DNA from: Ochotona curzoniae
Taxonomy: Eukaryota; Chordata; Mammalia; Lagomorpha; Ochotonidae
Reading direction: 5' to 3'
DNA: 64,000 nucleotides
Assembly (NCBI RefSeq): GCF_017591425.1
Contig: NW_024467101.1
Span: 10,490,918-10,554,917 of the forward strand
This document shows, piece after piece, positions 21,205 through 31,195 of the stretch. A program made the translations under genes and the position numbers. Every line of letters begins with the position of its first letter. Within the stretch, counting starts at the first letter, position 1. Under the pieces are notes generated by a model. The model had not been told where the DNA came from. It saw only the letters and a program-made list of their open reading frames with translations, and ran no database searches.

Positions 21205-21416
21205 TGATTCACTTCCTAAATGCCCACAGTGGCCCTGAAGCCAAAAGCTGGAAACCCCACACAGGCTCACATGTGAATGGCAAGGACCCAAGCACTTGAG
21301 CTCTCACTACTGCCTTGAAGCATCAGGAGCTGGAGCCAGGACTCAACCTGGGCACCCCAGCACAAGCCAGGGGAGTTACAATTGGCGCCTTTGCAGCTGT
21401 GCCAAGCACCTGCCCC
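21153..21416 (-). repeat. CSINE whose CT-rich segment became a microsatellite
   Basis: 'atctgctgattcacttccta', 'cacatgtgaatggcaaggac', 'ctgccttgaagcatcaggag' and 'ccaggactcaacctgggcac', ending near 'aagcacctgcccc'. The usual tail is replaced by the GA/TG array. Confidence 0.8.
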
Positions 21417-21694
21417 TACACCTCGCTTTGAAGAACCCTAGAGGAAGCTTTGCTTGTCCTCTGCTCCTGTGCACTCAGACACGTGTGGCTCTCAAGACGG
21501 TGACATGGATGGACAGTGACGCCAGCCTGAGGCACATCTCAAAGGGACTCCTCTTCAGAATTAGCTGGGAGTCTGCGAACCCAACAGCTATTTTTAAGGG
21601 AGTTCTAGAAGTGTTAGAAGTGTTTGTGTTTTTTTTCTAAAGTATTACAAAACTGTTATTGACAACCTTTCCCCCCCCTCTCTCCTGCCTTCTT

Positions 21695-21835
21695 CCCCAA
21701 CAGGTGCAGTGAGATTAGCGGTAATTTAAAAAGCAGGATTGCCTCTGTGTCAATTTCTCGCTAATGAGCAAAACACGCCATGTAATTGCTATGTATTGAA
21801 AAAGGCAACAATACACTTGCAGCAGCGGTTTAATA
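21695..21835. promoter_or_regulatory. Candidate conserved noncoding element (speculative)
   Basis: Repeat-free, with an E-box-like 'caacaggtgcag' and clustered homeodomain-type words ('gagattagcggtaattt', 'ctcgctaatgagc', 'catgtaattgctatg'). Composition resembles deeply conserved developmental enhancers. No alignment is available. Confidence 0.3.
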
Positions 21836-21839
21836 TGCT

Positions 21840-22355
21840 GGGACGAGGTTGAGCAGCTGTTGAGGCTTGCTTTCCAAGAGAAGGAGCACTGCCAGAAGGA
21901 GCGGAGAGGGTGGCTAATGTCCCTTTCTTTTGCTCATAGTCCAGTGTTGGGTCCCTGGGAGGGCAGGAAGCAAGGGCCCTAGGGAACATGGGAAGGGCTG
22001 GATTCGTGCATCAAAGGGCTCAGAAGCTGGTGGAGGCAGCGGCAGAAAGAGCCTCTAAACCTTTTGATCCTATAGGGCACCCCACCCTGAGGCATGACAA
22101 GGGCTGGTGTTTTGTTTGGAACTATACCATTCAAGGTCTGTCCTCAGCCAAGGCTCCATGTGTTGGCTTTGTCACTTCCCCAGGACAATGCCCAACACAT
22201 CTCCATTCAGGACTGCTCCCTTCTTGGGCTCCCTAGGCTAATGTGTCCGCAAAGCTCACTGCCTCCTATGGGAGCATCGACATGTGCTGGGGATGGTGCT
22301 CAGTCCGCTTCTGTGATCAATGTTGGAAGTCACAGAGATCAGACATCCCTGGGAT
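21840..22355. other. No gene recognised
   Basis: Mixed DNA; short overlapping open frames with no recognised domain. Confidence 0.45.
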
Positions 22356-22359
22356 GGGA

Positions 22360-22648
22360 ATGATCAGTTAACCCTGTGATGAAGATGTGTGGGTTTGAGC
22401 CCTGCCTCTGACTCCAGGTTCCTGCCAAAGCCGACCCTGGGAAGCAACAGGGATGAGTCAAGCCATCCGATTCCTGCCACCCACATGGGATACCAGGGCT
22501 TGCATTCTTGGCTCCCAGCTTTGGCTCTGGCCTAGTCCCAGGCATTCGGGAGAGTGACTCAGCAGATGGGAGTTTTCTCCCTTTTTCTCTGTTTTATTTT
22601 TTTTCTTCTGTCTTTGTCTTTCTGCATTTCAAATGAACAAGAACTTTA
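22360..22648 (+). repeat. Old CSINE
   Basis: 'gggtttgagccctgcctctg', 'ccgaccctgggaagcaacag', 'ctgccacccacatgggatac' and 'gagagtgactcagcagatgg', then a T/C-rich tail and 'gcatttcaaatgaac'. Full-length but diverged. Confidence 0.8.
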
Positions 22649-22650
22649 AG

Positions 22651-23012
22651 AAGTTGCTGTGATGGGGCCTGGCGTGGTAGCCTAGTGGCTAAAGTCCTTG
22701 CTTTGAACGTGCCAGAATCCCATATGGGTACCAGTTCTAATCCCAGTGGCCCCACCTCCCATCCAGCTCCCTGCTTGTGGCCTGGGAAAGCAGTTGAAGA
22801 CGACCCAAAGCATTGGGACCTTGCGCCCGCGTGGGAGACCCAGAAGAGGCTCCTGGCTCCTGGTTCAGATCGGCACAGCACAGCCCACTGCGGTCCCTTG
22901 GGGAGTGAACTATCAGATGGAAGATCTTCCTCTCTGTCTCTCCCCCTCTCTGTATATCTGACTTTGCAATAAAAATAAGTAAAATCTTAAAAAAAAAAAA
23001 GTTGCTGTGATG
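22651..23012 (+). repeat. Young CSINE with a perfect 14-bp target-site duplication
   Basis: Body 22665-22998 from 'gggcctggcgtggtagccta' to 'aaaataagtaaaatctt' plus an A run. Both flanks carry the identical 14-mer 'aagttgctgtgatg' (22651-22664 and 22999-23012). Low divergence and exact flanks mark it as one of the most recent insertions in the window. Confidence 0.98.
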
Positions 23013-23019
23013 ATCTACA

Positions 23020-23250
23020 GGGGCCCCCCAGTGGCTGCTCTCTCACCTGCTCCCTCCCTTAACATGCTCTATACTTTCCACAACACCTGGCACTGACCAA
23101 TGTAACTTATGTTGTTGTCGAGTTTGCTAAGGACAATCTCTTTTTATGCAAAGATAAGTGCCCTGGGGGTTAGAATGAATGATATCTAGTCTTATTTCCC
23201 TGGTGAATTGCAGTGCTCAGAAGAGTGCCTGGCATATAGGCATATTACAT
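23020..23250 (+). repeat. L2 LINE 3' region
   Basis: 'acatgctctatactttccac', 'gtcttatttccctggtgaat' and 'agagtgcctggcatatagg' follow L2 3' order. It is followed by the small repeat 'catattacatattacatatt' at about 23239-23262. Confidence 0.55.
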
Positions 23251-24120
23251 ATTACATATTACGTGACAGCCTGAAATTTATTCTTTAAACTGCTTGGAGA
23301 GCATCATTCTCATCTTGAAGCGTGCCCACCTTGGGGTTCACAAGAAGCAGGTGCTATCACCACAGTTAAGAGTCAGGGAGCTCACACCACTTGTCTTCGT
23401 GTACATAGTTGACAATGAGCAAGGGGTTGGCATCACACCACCTCAACCTGGGTTCTGTTTGGTGCCCATATGTAAAAGGCACCTGGTGAAGGAGGATTCA
23501 ATGGGGAAGGAGCTGTTGGCTTGGAGCCTTTGCAAAGAGAAGTGAAACTGGAGAGCAGGCACAAATAGCCGGAGAGTTCAGGGATAGGGGGCTGGGGTCA
23601 ACCAGATGTCGTTATGTGACCTAGTCCCAGGTGTGATGCAAAAGCAGGTGAGTTTACCAAGGGATTGTCCTTGTCTGGGAGGGGCAGGGACTGAAGCAGC
23701 ACCCATGAAGTACCTGTGATCCCTGAAGGAAGGAGCCAGTTGGGCAATTTAGATAATACTTGTAGTTCAAGAAATCTCAACCCTTAGCTCAGTTTGAAAC
23801 AAAGAGCATTTGCTGTTAAGTCGAAGGAGGGGGTAGCAGTGCTGGGAGCTGCCCAGAACTGGCGAAGGAAGAGAACATATGAGATGAACGACTTTGTGTT
23901 TGGGTTTGTGTGTAGTCACCCAAGGTCAAGGATGTGATTGTTTGCCATTGTGGAGAGGGAAAGGAGACTGTTTTACAGCCCCAGTGGCTCTGGGAATCAG
24001 AAAACGACAGCCAATTCCTGCTGTGTGTGGCTATACCAGTGCTCTGGACAGTGGGAAGAGGCAGCAGGTGCAGCTACAAGGGGTCGGGGCTGGAGTTTAG
24101 GGTCGGATCTTGACTTTGTC
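23251..24120. other. No gene recognised
   Basis: Mixed DNA. A weak MIR resemblance at about 23350-23420 ('gttaagagtcagggagctca') is not strong enough to call. Confidence 0.45.
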
Positions 24121-24124
24121 CTGG

Positions 24125-24210
24125 AGGAATCTGTGAAACTCATAGGGAAGAACTTGGACTTCAGAGTCCCTGGTGATCTGGGCTTCCACTTCTGACTAGC
24201 CTGTATTCTC
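24125..24210 (-). repeat. Probable MIR fragment
   Basis: 'gacttcagagtccctggtga' followed by 'ctgggcttccacttctgac' resembles the reverse-strand MIR 3' end. Confidence 0.45.
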
Positions 24211-24605
24211 CTAGGCAGCATGAGACTCGGCAGCAAGCCTTCTTCATGGACTTAACAGATGATATAATGACCGATGTATGACATTAAAGGAGAAGGGGCA
24301 GACCTGTCTGCCTGCACACAGGAACAGCTCAGAAAGATTTTGCAAGAACCCACCAACTAGCAGGTGCTCCTGACCCACCTGCTCTCTGCAAACACTAGGG
24401 GGCTGGATGCTACATCAGGTTCGGGAATGGGAGAAAGGGGGAGGACCTAAACGCATTGCCAAGAGCTCAACCCATCATCTCTTCCTAGCCCCCAATCTTG
24501 GTAGTCAAAGTCCCAGTGGTCTTTCTGTAGCTCTGACCCAGCAGGTAGAATAGCAGCCTAGCCATTTGGCGCAGGGGCTGGGGGTGGATGGAGCTTGGTT
24601 TGCCT
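24211..24605. other. No feature recognised
   Basis: Mixed DNA without a recognised repeat or coding region. Confidence 0.45.
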
Positions 24606-24609
24606 CTTG

Positions 24610-24770
24610 GTTCCTTGTCAACTGCACCAGTCTCTGTCAAGCCACGAAGCCTCTCCCTACCACAGGTTCACCATCTGCAAACCCAGGGTAAAAATAGGAC
24701 TGCTCCTCTCGCTGAGCTCTGGTGGGATCTAGAGAAATCACTCTGTGAAACTGGTTCATCGTCAGAACCC
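24610..24770 (-). repeat. MIR SINE
   Basis: 'gccacgaagcctctccctac', 'aggttcaccatctgcaaacc' and 'agggtaaaaataggactgct' match the reverse-strand MIR (cctcagtttcctcatctgtaaaatgggg). Confidence 0.65.
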
Positions 24771-25540
24771 AGGACCCAGCAGGTGCTGCTGCTTTCACAG
24801 TGACTGCTATGGTGGCTGGCCTCTTAATGCTGGTCCCTCCCAGAAGGCGGGGTCTGTAGATTGTTCCCATTTGGCATCTGTGAGGGATGGGGACCACTTC
24901 TGGCTCATCGTAGGTGCTCATCAACACAAGTCAATGCAGGAGCGACTGAACCAATGCCGTCTTGTCTTGGGGCCATCTTCATAAACATGGCTCCCCAGCT
25001 CTCAGAGTCTTCCAGATGGAGGTGTATTTTTAACTCAGATGCATCCTTCTGTGTCTCCCTTTCTGAGTTGTTTGCTCAGTGACAGGTCACAGTAGGAGCT
25101 TACTAGCATCCCAGCCTGCGTGCCAGGGTGACTCTTCAGGAGACAACTTTGAAACCCAGTGCCTTCCACCCAGGGCCGCTCCTCAACCCCCTCTGACCAT
25201 TGTCCTGTGTGTCCAGTTGGTATCAGGCCCTGTTTCTGTCCAGCTCCTAAGGAGGGTCCCTCACACGTCCACCTGCTCTCAGAAACCTGGCTCTGGCAGG
25301 TGCTCTGTGCAGAATAATCTCAGGCGTCTGATGGCAGAAAAAAAATGAATATTCTGGCCACTTTGCAGTTCCCAGATTGACTGGGGAGGAACGGGAACTT
25401 GGCTTCCCTCAGCCAATCATCCAGAGCAGTCAGCTGGAACAAGGTATACACTTAAATAGCCAGCGTGTGAAATAGCGTGCCAGTACCACACTGATTAAAA
25501 AAAAAAAACCCAAGTCATTATTCCCTTTGGTCTCAGGCGC
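24771..25540. other. No gene recognised
   Basis: Mixed DNA with an A run at about 25498-25508. Open frames are short and overlap on both strands. Confidence 0.45.
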
Positions 25541-25541
25541 C

Positions 25542-25571
25542 TGGGATCAGATGGGGATGGGGGTGGGGGTG
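25542..25571 (+). other. G-quadruplex-capable motif
   Basis: Four G runs (ggg, gggg, ggggg, ggggg) separated by loops of 7, 2 and 1 bases fit the canonical intramolecular quadruplex pattern. Structure is predicted, not shown. Confidence 0.6.
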
Positions 25572-25799
25572 GCAGATGTAGCCACCCCAGAAGTCCTAAC
25601 CCTCTTATCTTTAGTAACCAGCTCTCTGGCCCTCACCATGAGGGGTGAACTGTAAAATGTGTTCTTATCTTCCACATTACATGGACTGAGTCATAAATCA
25701 CTCAACTCCTTGGTGGGATTAGTCAAGTCCTAAGAGTGTGGGGTATACGCTTTCTGCCGAGAGCATCACACAGATGAATTCTGTTGGTCCTCCGAAAGT

Positions 25800-25900
25800 A
25801 GCACCTGCCAGGAGACCCATTTTGGAGATGTGAAAACTGAGTACAGTAGAGGGCAAAACCTCCCCACCTAGGTCTGAAGCAGCTCTGGCTCCTACACAGA
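25800..25900 (+). repeat. Possible MIR fragment
   Basis: 'cccattttggagatgtgaaa' and 'actgagtacagtagagggc' resemble the MIR core. Short and diverged. Confidence 0.4.
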
Positions 25901-26074
25901 CACCATTGAACCCTTCCATGCAAACATTCTCTGGATGTCTCTTGTCAGTTAGGTATTGCCACAGAATCTGAGGATAAGGAATTAACAACCTGGTCCCTGC
26001 CTTCTTTGGGGACACTGGCAGAAAACAGAGGCATCAAGGAACAGAGGAGGCCATGGTTCCCATGGATTGGCAGC

Positions 26075-26280
26075 TCTGCTAAAGTCTCTGCTAAAAGCCT
26101 TTTTAGATCATTCATTTCATCTTCATGGCACCCATCTGATTGGGAGCTTGATTATCCTTCCTTGACACATGGGGAAACTGAGGCTAATGGAGGTGAAGTC
26201 TTGCCCGGAGCTAAGTCGCTGGGTTGGGATTTGAACTCAGATCTCTGTGTGACTTGATATCCGGCTGATTACCTAGAGGA
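26075..26280 (+). repeat. MIR SINE
   Basis: 'acacatggggaaactgaggc', 'agctaagtcgctgggttggg' and 'gatttgaactcagatctctg' are plus-strand MIR landmarks. Confidence 0.8.
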
Positions 26281-26489
26281 CACCTGGCAGGATTTGGGAG
26301 GGGAGATTTGTCCTAACAATGAGACAGGAAGCAGAGGAGCCTCAAAGTGACAGAGACTGGTGTGTTTGGGGAAACTTGTGTGCAAGCTGCAAAACAAACA
26401 AACAAACCAAATTGCATTTATCCAGAACCTGTGCAGAAGGCTTTTCCTGTCGCTTATTCCCTAAAGACTACAGAATTACCACTATCCAC

Positions 26490-26612
26490 ATGGCATTATG
26501 TTATGTTGGACATTGTACATGATCTAGAGGTGTTTTAAAGTACAGAGGTACACGCGAACAGTATACCATTTTAGATCAGGGACTTGACAGTCCTGTGTTT
26601 GGGTAGCCAAGG
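26490..26612 (-). repeat. Tigger-type (TcMar-Tigger) transposon fragment
   Basis: 'catgatctagaggtgtttta', 'aagtacagaggtacacgcga' and 'acagtataccattttagatc' are the reverse complement of the segment at about 46620-46720 and of the pogo/Tigger-type repeat I recall. No transposase frame survives. Confidence 0.65.
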
Positions 26613-27645
26613 TTGGAGAGAAAGGAGGGGTTGGGGATGAGATGTTCAGACCCGTCCCTCTTCCCCACCCCCACGACACCTTTCACGACCAGAATTATCC
26701 AAGCCTGCGGTCTTGAAAACCTTGGCCATCTCCCACTCCCATTCCCCATGTTTGGTACACTTATCTTCTCAACAGATCAAGCCCAATGCATACATACACA
26801 AAATGAAAACGGCAGTGTGGTCTGCTGTGGGGAGCTGCTGGAGATGCCTGAGCCATGCCGAGAGTTGTACATCGTTTGGGCTTGAGGAAGTTTCCATAAC
26901 ATTCAAGTACCCAAGCAATTACAGGGTTGCCTCGCCCCATTCAGCTCCAGCAGACCTAGTGGACAGGCAGCTTCGACTCTCTGCAGAGGTGCCACGTACA
27001 CATCCTGTCTGTTTCAAGCTCTAACCATGATGGGGCCCTTGGGGGGCAAGTGGATGAAACACTTTCCTGAATCAAGGAAATTGTCACAGCTGGGAAATGC
27101 TGCATGGGGAAAAGGCTTTTCCAGGGGTGAGGGGTGGAGAAGGGGAAGGGTTGAGCTGCAGACCGATCTCACCTAGGATTGGGACAGGGCTCCTGCAGGA
27201 GGCCAGGAGGGACCTCTGGTGTCTCAAGAGCCTCCTCCCAGGACCCAGCTCAATTCTGCAGGCAGCTGTATGGGTCTGTTGGCCACATTTCCTCCAGAGG
27301 GTTCCTCTCTTCCCTGGTCTAATTAGCTTCCTTCTTTCTCTGCTTCAAATCTTCCAGAGCCCCCAGGAGAAAGTACAGCCTCTTTCATGCGACACCAGAG
27401 TGTCGTCCCCTCTCTCCTCCTGCCCTGGCCGCCCTGGGCAGAGACTACTGGCATGAATGACTTCTCTATAGCCTCCAGTCCTTTGCCTAAGCCATGACCA
27501 TGATTGATTGAGACTCTCCCTCCCCCTGACTCCCTTCGTTGACCTTGTGTGTCACAGTAGTGGGTTTGTGTTTACCTTCTCTTCCAGGAAGACTTCTTGT
27601 AATCTGCTCTTCTCTCAGCTGTCCCCAGCTCTCACACTTTCACAG
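26613..27645. other. No gene recognised
   Basis: Mixed DNA with several short open frames and no domain. A pyrimidine-rich stretch lies near 27520-27540. Confidence 0.45.
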
Positions 27646-27649
27646 CTTC

Positions 27650-27787
27650 CGTGTTTTCCCCATCAGAGCCCTGGTCCAGCAAGGGCAGTGACTGGGGCTG
27701 TATCTTTATACATCTCCATGCTTCTGGCTCATTGTTGGGATTTAGTCCACGTTTGTGGAATGAATGATGAAGAAATTGAATGAACAA
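27650..27787 (+). repeat. L2 LINE 3' end
   Basis: 'gcaagggcagtgactggggc', 'catctccatgcttctggctc' and the end 'gtggaatgaatgatgaag' match the L2 3' end. Confidence 0.75.
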
Positions 27788-27807
27788 ATTATACACTACG
27801 ATGGACA

Positions 27808-27935
27808 TGACAGTGGTTCTCAACCAAGGGAGATTTTGTGCCTAGGGGACACTGGATGGTGTGGGAAAGAACAAGAGCTACCGGCATTGAGTCACCAAAG
27901 GGCAAAGATGCTGTCAAACAATCAGAAGTACCCTC
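27808..27935 (+). repeat. MER5A-type fragment
   Basis: 'gacagtggttctcaaccaag', 'tgcctaggggacactggatg' and 'ctaccggcattgagtcacca' match the MER5A 5' half. Confidence 0.65.
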
Positions 27936-28194
27936 TTCCTCCTCCTCCTGCTTGGCCTCCTGTTCCAAACAAACTTGCCGATCATGTCAGAGCTGAGTGG
28001 CTCAGCTCTCTGACGAGATCCTGTGTTCACTGTAGTAGGGATGAGGTGAGAAGACAAAAGTGTCCTTCCCTCCCGCAGTGAGCTGATGGCCTGCTGAAGC
28101 ATCTGAGGATGCTGCCAGAGGAAACACCAGGAGACAGAAGGGAACACTCACATTCGTTGAACCTTCCCTGGTACCAGGGAATGTGTCTTATCCT

Positions 28195-28370
28195 GTTGAA
28201 CTTCTACCCATCCTTCAAGACCCAGTGCAAATACCACTTCCTGTAGATAGCCTCCCCAGAAGCCTTACCCCAGGCTCAATCTCTCTTATACTGTACTTTG
28301 TGCCTACTCCAGGTCCTGGAATTTATCAGATTCTTTCCTTCCAGCTTGTGGACAGCGTCTGGTTCCATTG
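28195..28370 (+). repeat. L2 LINE fragment
   Basis: 'catccttcaagacccagtgc', 'aaataccacttcctgtagat' and 'tagcctccccagaagcctta' match the L2 segment 'ccttcaagactcagctcaagtgccacctcct'. Confidence 0.7.
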
Positions 28371-28879
28371 GCTGACAGAGAGCAGGCTGTAATTTTACTT
28401 CATGTTTAGGGCAAAGAGCATCAAGTTAGGTCTGTTGTGGACATGGAGACAATAGGGGTAGAGACTTCACTTCCTTCTGGAATCTGAGGAGCACACCTCT
28501 GTCTGGAGGTCCAGGCATGCATCGAGGCCCTGATCCCTGTCAGAACAAGCCTGCTGCAAGCTGTCATCTGCTTTGTCACTGACTTTGGTGCCAAGCCAGA
28601 GAGCAAGCCGTTCTCCCCATGAGCACATCGACTCGCGAGCTATAAATTAAAAAGGGGAGAAAAAAAAAGGTCTGCTAATTCCAACCCACTCTATTTTTTA
28701 CTCGCAGCTGCCTGGGAAGGAATGCACTGTGACTTCCAGATGGGATAGTTCTTTGGCTCAAGTTCCTCTCTCCCAGCCTGCTCCCGTGTCTAGCCTGTTG
28801 GGATGCTGGAAAGCGAAGGTACAGTGCCTCGAAACCATGGAGATCTGGGTTCCAGTGGTAGCTCTGTTGCTTCACATTT
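28371..28879. other. No gene; A-rich patch
   Basis: Mixed DNA with an AT/A-rich patch at 28640-28670. 'atctgggttccagtggtagc' near 28847 may be the edge of a MIR cut by the next SINE. Confidence 0.45.
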
Positions 28880-29198
28880 ATTTAAAGAAATTTTTTAAAT
28901 GATACATTTATTTTTTTGGAAAGGCAGATTTACATAGAGGAGAGACAGAAAGATCTTCCATCTGCTGGTTTACTCCCCTTGTGGTCACAACAGCAAGAGT
29001 TGATCTGATCTGAAGCCAGGAGCCTCCTCTGGGTCTCCCATGCAGGTGCAGGATCCCAAGGCTTTGGGCCATCCTCCACTACTTTCTCAGGTCTCAAGCA
29101 GGGAGCTTGATAGCAAGTGGAGCACGTGGGACACGAACTGGTGCCCATATGGGATCCTGGCATGTGCAAGGTGAGAATTTAGCTATTGAGCTATCACA
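28880..29198 (-). repeat. CSINE, full length
   Basis: 'ggaaaggcagatttacatag', 'cttccatctgctggtttact' and 'tgcccatatgggatcctggc', ending near 'gctatcacatt'. Short similar flanks ('cacattta'/'cacatttc') may be its target-site duplication. Confidence 0.92.
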
Positions 29199-29289
29199 TT
29201 TCATTTTTAAAAAACTGGTATCTGACACTTAAATATCTGTGAGGTTGTTTCCCTACATGTTATGTTGAAAGACCTTTCTTCTAAGTATT

Positions 29290-29572
29290 GACAAATACTT
29301 ATCTATTTATTTGAGAGAGGTGAGGAAAGAGAGACCTTCTACCTGCTGTTTTCCTCTCTATGACAGCTAGGAGGTTAGGCCGGGCTGATACTGAGAGCTG
29401 GAACTGCATGGAGGTCTCCCATGTGGGTGGCAGAAACTGCAGGGCCTGAGATAGTACACCCCCATCAATAGGAAGCTGGACCAGGAGCAGAGGCAGGGCT
29501 AGAACCCAGGTGCCTGATATGGAAGGCAGGTGTTCCAAGCAGCATCTTAACCACTAGGCCAATGCCTACTCC
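29290..29572 (-). repeat. Old CSINE
   Basis: 'tatttatttgagagaggtga', 'cccatgtgggtggcagaaac' and 'gcatcttaaccactaggcca' match the minus strand of the older C repeat. Confidence 0.85.
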
Positions 29573-29599
29573 TTCTCTAGTTTTTAAAAAACGTGTATC

Positions 29600-29920
29600 T
29601 AGAGCACGTGACCCGTGCTCTCTACAGTGCAACAGGATGCCAGAATCTGCCACTCTTGTCTAATGATAATTCAGTGCTCCCCCCACTACCAGTAGTTGGC
29701 CTTTTCCTGATGCCCCATTTCTTCTCCCCAGCACCTGGTAACCACAATTCTGCCCTCCCCTTCCATGCCTTCTAACAGATCATCGCTTTCTGATTCCACA
29801 CGCAGATCCTGTCATTCTGGGCCTGGCCTATCCCACTTAATGGGATAACTTCTAGTTATCGGTGCGGCTGCATATGACAGCATTTCATCCTTCCTCTTGG
29901 CTTCTTTGACTTGTCTCTGA
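29600..29920 (+). repeat. L1 LINE relic segment
   Basis: 'cacctggtaaccacaattct', 'gcctggcctatcccacttaa' and 'atgacagcatttcatccttc' match a segment common in ancient mammalian L1M-type elements ('cccctggtaaccaccattct ... cttatttcacttagcataatg'). No open frame survives. Confidence 0.7.
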
Positions 29921-30265
29921 ACCTGCATGTCCCTTCCTGTCAAACTCTGGCTCCTGAGCAGCTCAGGAAAGGCTGACAGATCTTTGGGGTCAAAGGCATC
30001 CCTCTCCCTCCCACCCTACTGTCTCCATCCTCCAACATCTCCTGCAGAGGGTCCCTGAAACCACCCACGCAGGGTGTTTGTTAGAAAGGGAGATGGGGCC
30101 ATCAAGGAGACCCTCTGCCCTTAAATGGCAACATCCCAGTGCACACACACAAGTGGGAATGCAGGCTCGGCAAAGGGAGGGGACCTAGGCTGGGACACCC
30201 AGGAGGGCAGGTGCAGGCTCTGGGTCTCCCAGCACGACTGGGAGGCACAGTGCCGCAATCTCCTT
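29921..30265. other. No feature recognised
   Basis: Mixed DNA. It could include unrecognised L1 interior or unrelated sequence. Confidence 0.4.
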
Positions 30266-30267
30266 CC

Positions 30268-30342
30268 CAGTAATAACCACCACAGCTGCCATTTACTAAG
30301 CACTTGCTAATGTGGCAGACTCTGAATTATCTTAACGTCCTA
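30268..30342 (+). repeat. MIR SINE, 5' fragment
   Basis: 'aataaccaccacagctgcca' and 'tttactaagcacttgctaat' match the MIR 5' half. Confidence 0.6.
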
Positions 30343-30705
30343 GAGACCAGGGGAAAAAACCATAAAAGGAAAAATGGGTAAATTGAATCTCATTAAAATT
30401 TAGAACTTCTGTTCTTTGAAAGACACCACTAAGAAATTGAAAAGACAAACCACAGATGGAGAGAAAGTCTTTGCAGATCTTATAGCTGATAACAGACAGG
30501 ATTGATCGATCATTCTCAAAACTCCATTACAAAACGGGTGGCCTTCCCCTCCCCTCCTCCTCCCCTGCCACAACCAAGGTGAACAAGCTATTTAAAGAGA
30601 CAACACAGCAGAAAGAGGCAATGAGCCCATGAAATAATACACAGCATCATTAGTCGCTGGGAAGACGTAAACTGTTCTCGCTGCATCTCAAGAGAAACTT
30701 TAAAG

Positions 30706-30905
30706 GGGTCCTTTAAAAAATTCATGAGATGATGGACTCATAAGTTTATTGTGGTGCCCACATTCCGAAAACAATGCATTTTAAGGGTCTTTAAAGAGTC
30801 TGCGGGAAAAGTATAATATAAAAATGCTACACCTGGACTTCAATATGTTTTTAACACCAAAACAAACTTATCTTCTGATTCCATTTTCCTACATGCGATT
30901 AGAAG
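30706..30905. repeat. Mariner-like MITE nested in the L1
   Basis: Left end 'ggggtcctttaaaaaattca' with 'cataagtttattgtggtgcc', and right end 'caccaaaacaaacttatctt' with 'ctgattccattttcctac', form diverged inverted ends of the MITE seen intact at 43396-43592. A second internal 'gggtctttaaagagtctgcg' could mean two copies or a rearranged one. Confidence 0.6.
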
Positions 30906-31065
30906 GTTCCTCCCAACAGAAGAGTTAGAAGCAAAGACAGGCAAGGGCCCATGATGGGGAGGATGAAGAGAAACTGGAGCTCTCATTTCTGTCTGACAGG
31001 AATGTAAAATGGTGAAACCAACCCGGGAGGGCAACCGCAAGTGTCTTCAGGAGCTAAACTTATAG

Positions 31066-31195
31066 TGCCTGGTGCGACGGCCCAACTGGCTAATCCTCTG
31101 CCTGTGAATGCAGCATCCCATATGGATGCCAGTTCATGTCTCAGCTGTTCCACATCTGATCCAGCTCCCTGCTTATAGCCTGGGAAAGCAGTCCT
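31066..31195 (+). repeat. CSINE, 3'-truncated, nested in the L1
   Basis: 'ggtgcgacggcccaactggc', 'cagcatcccatatggatgcc' and 'ctgatccagctccctgctta' run to 'gggaaagcagtc', where the SINE stops abruptly and L1-like sequence resumes. Confidence 0.85.
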
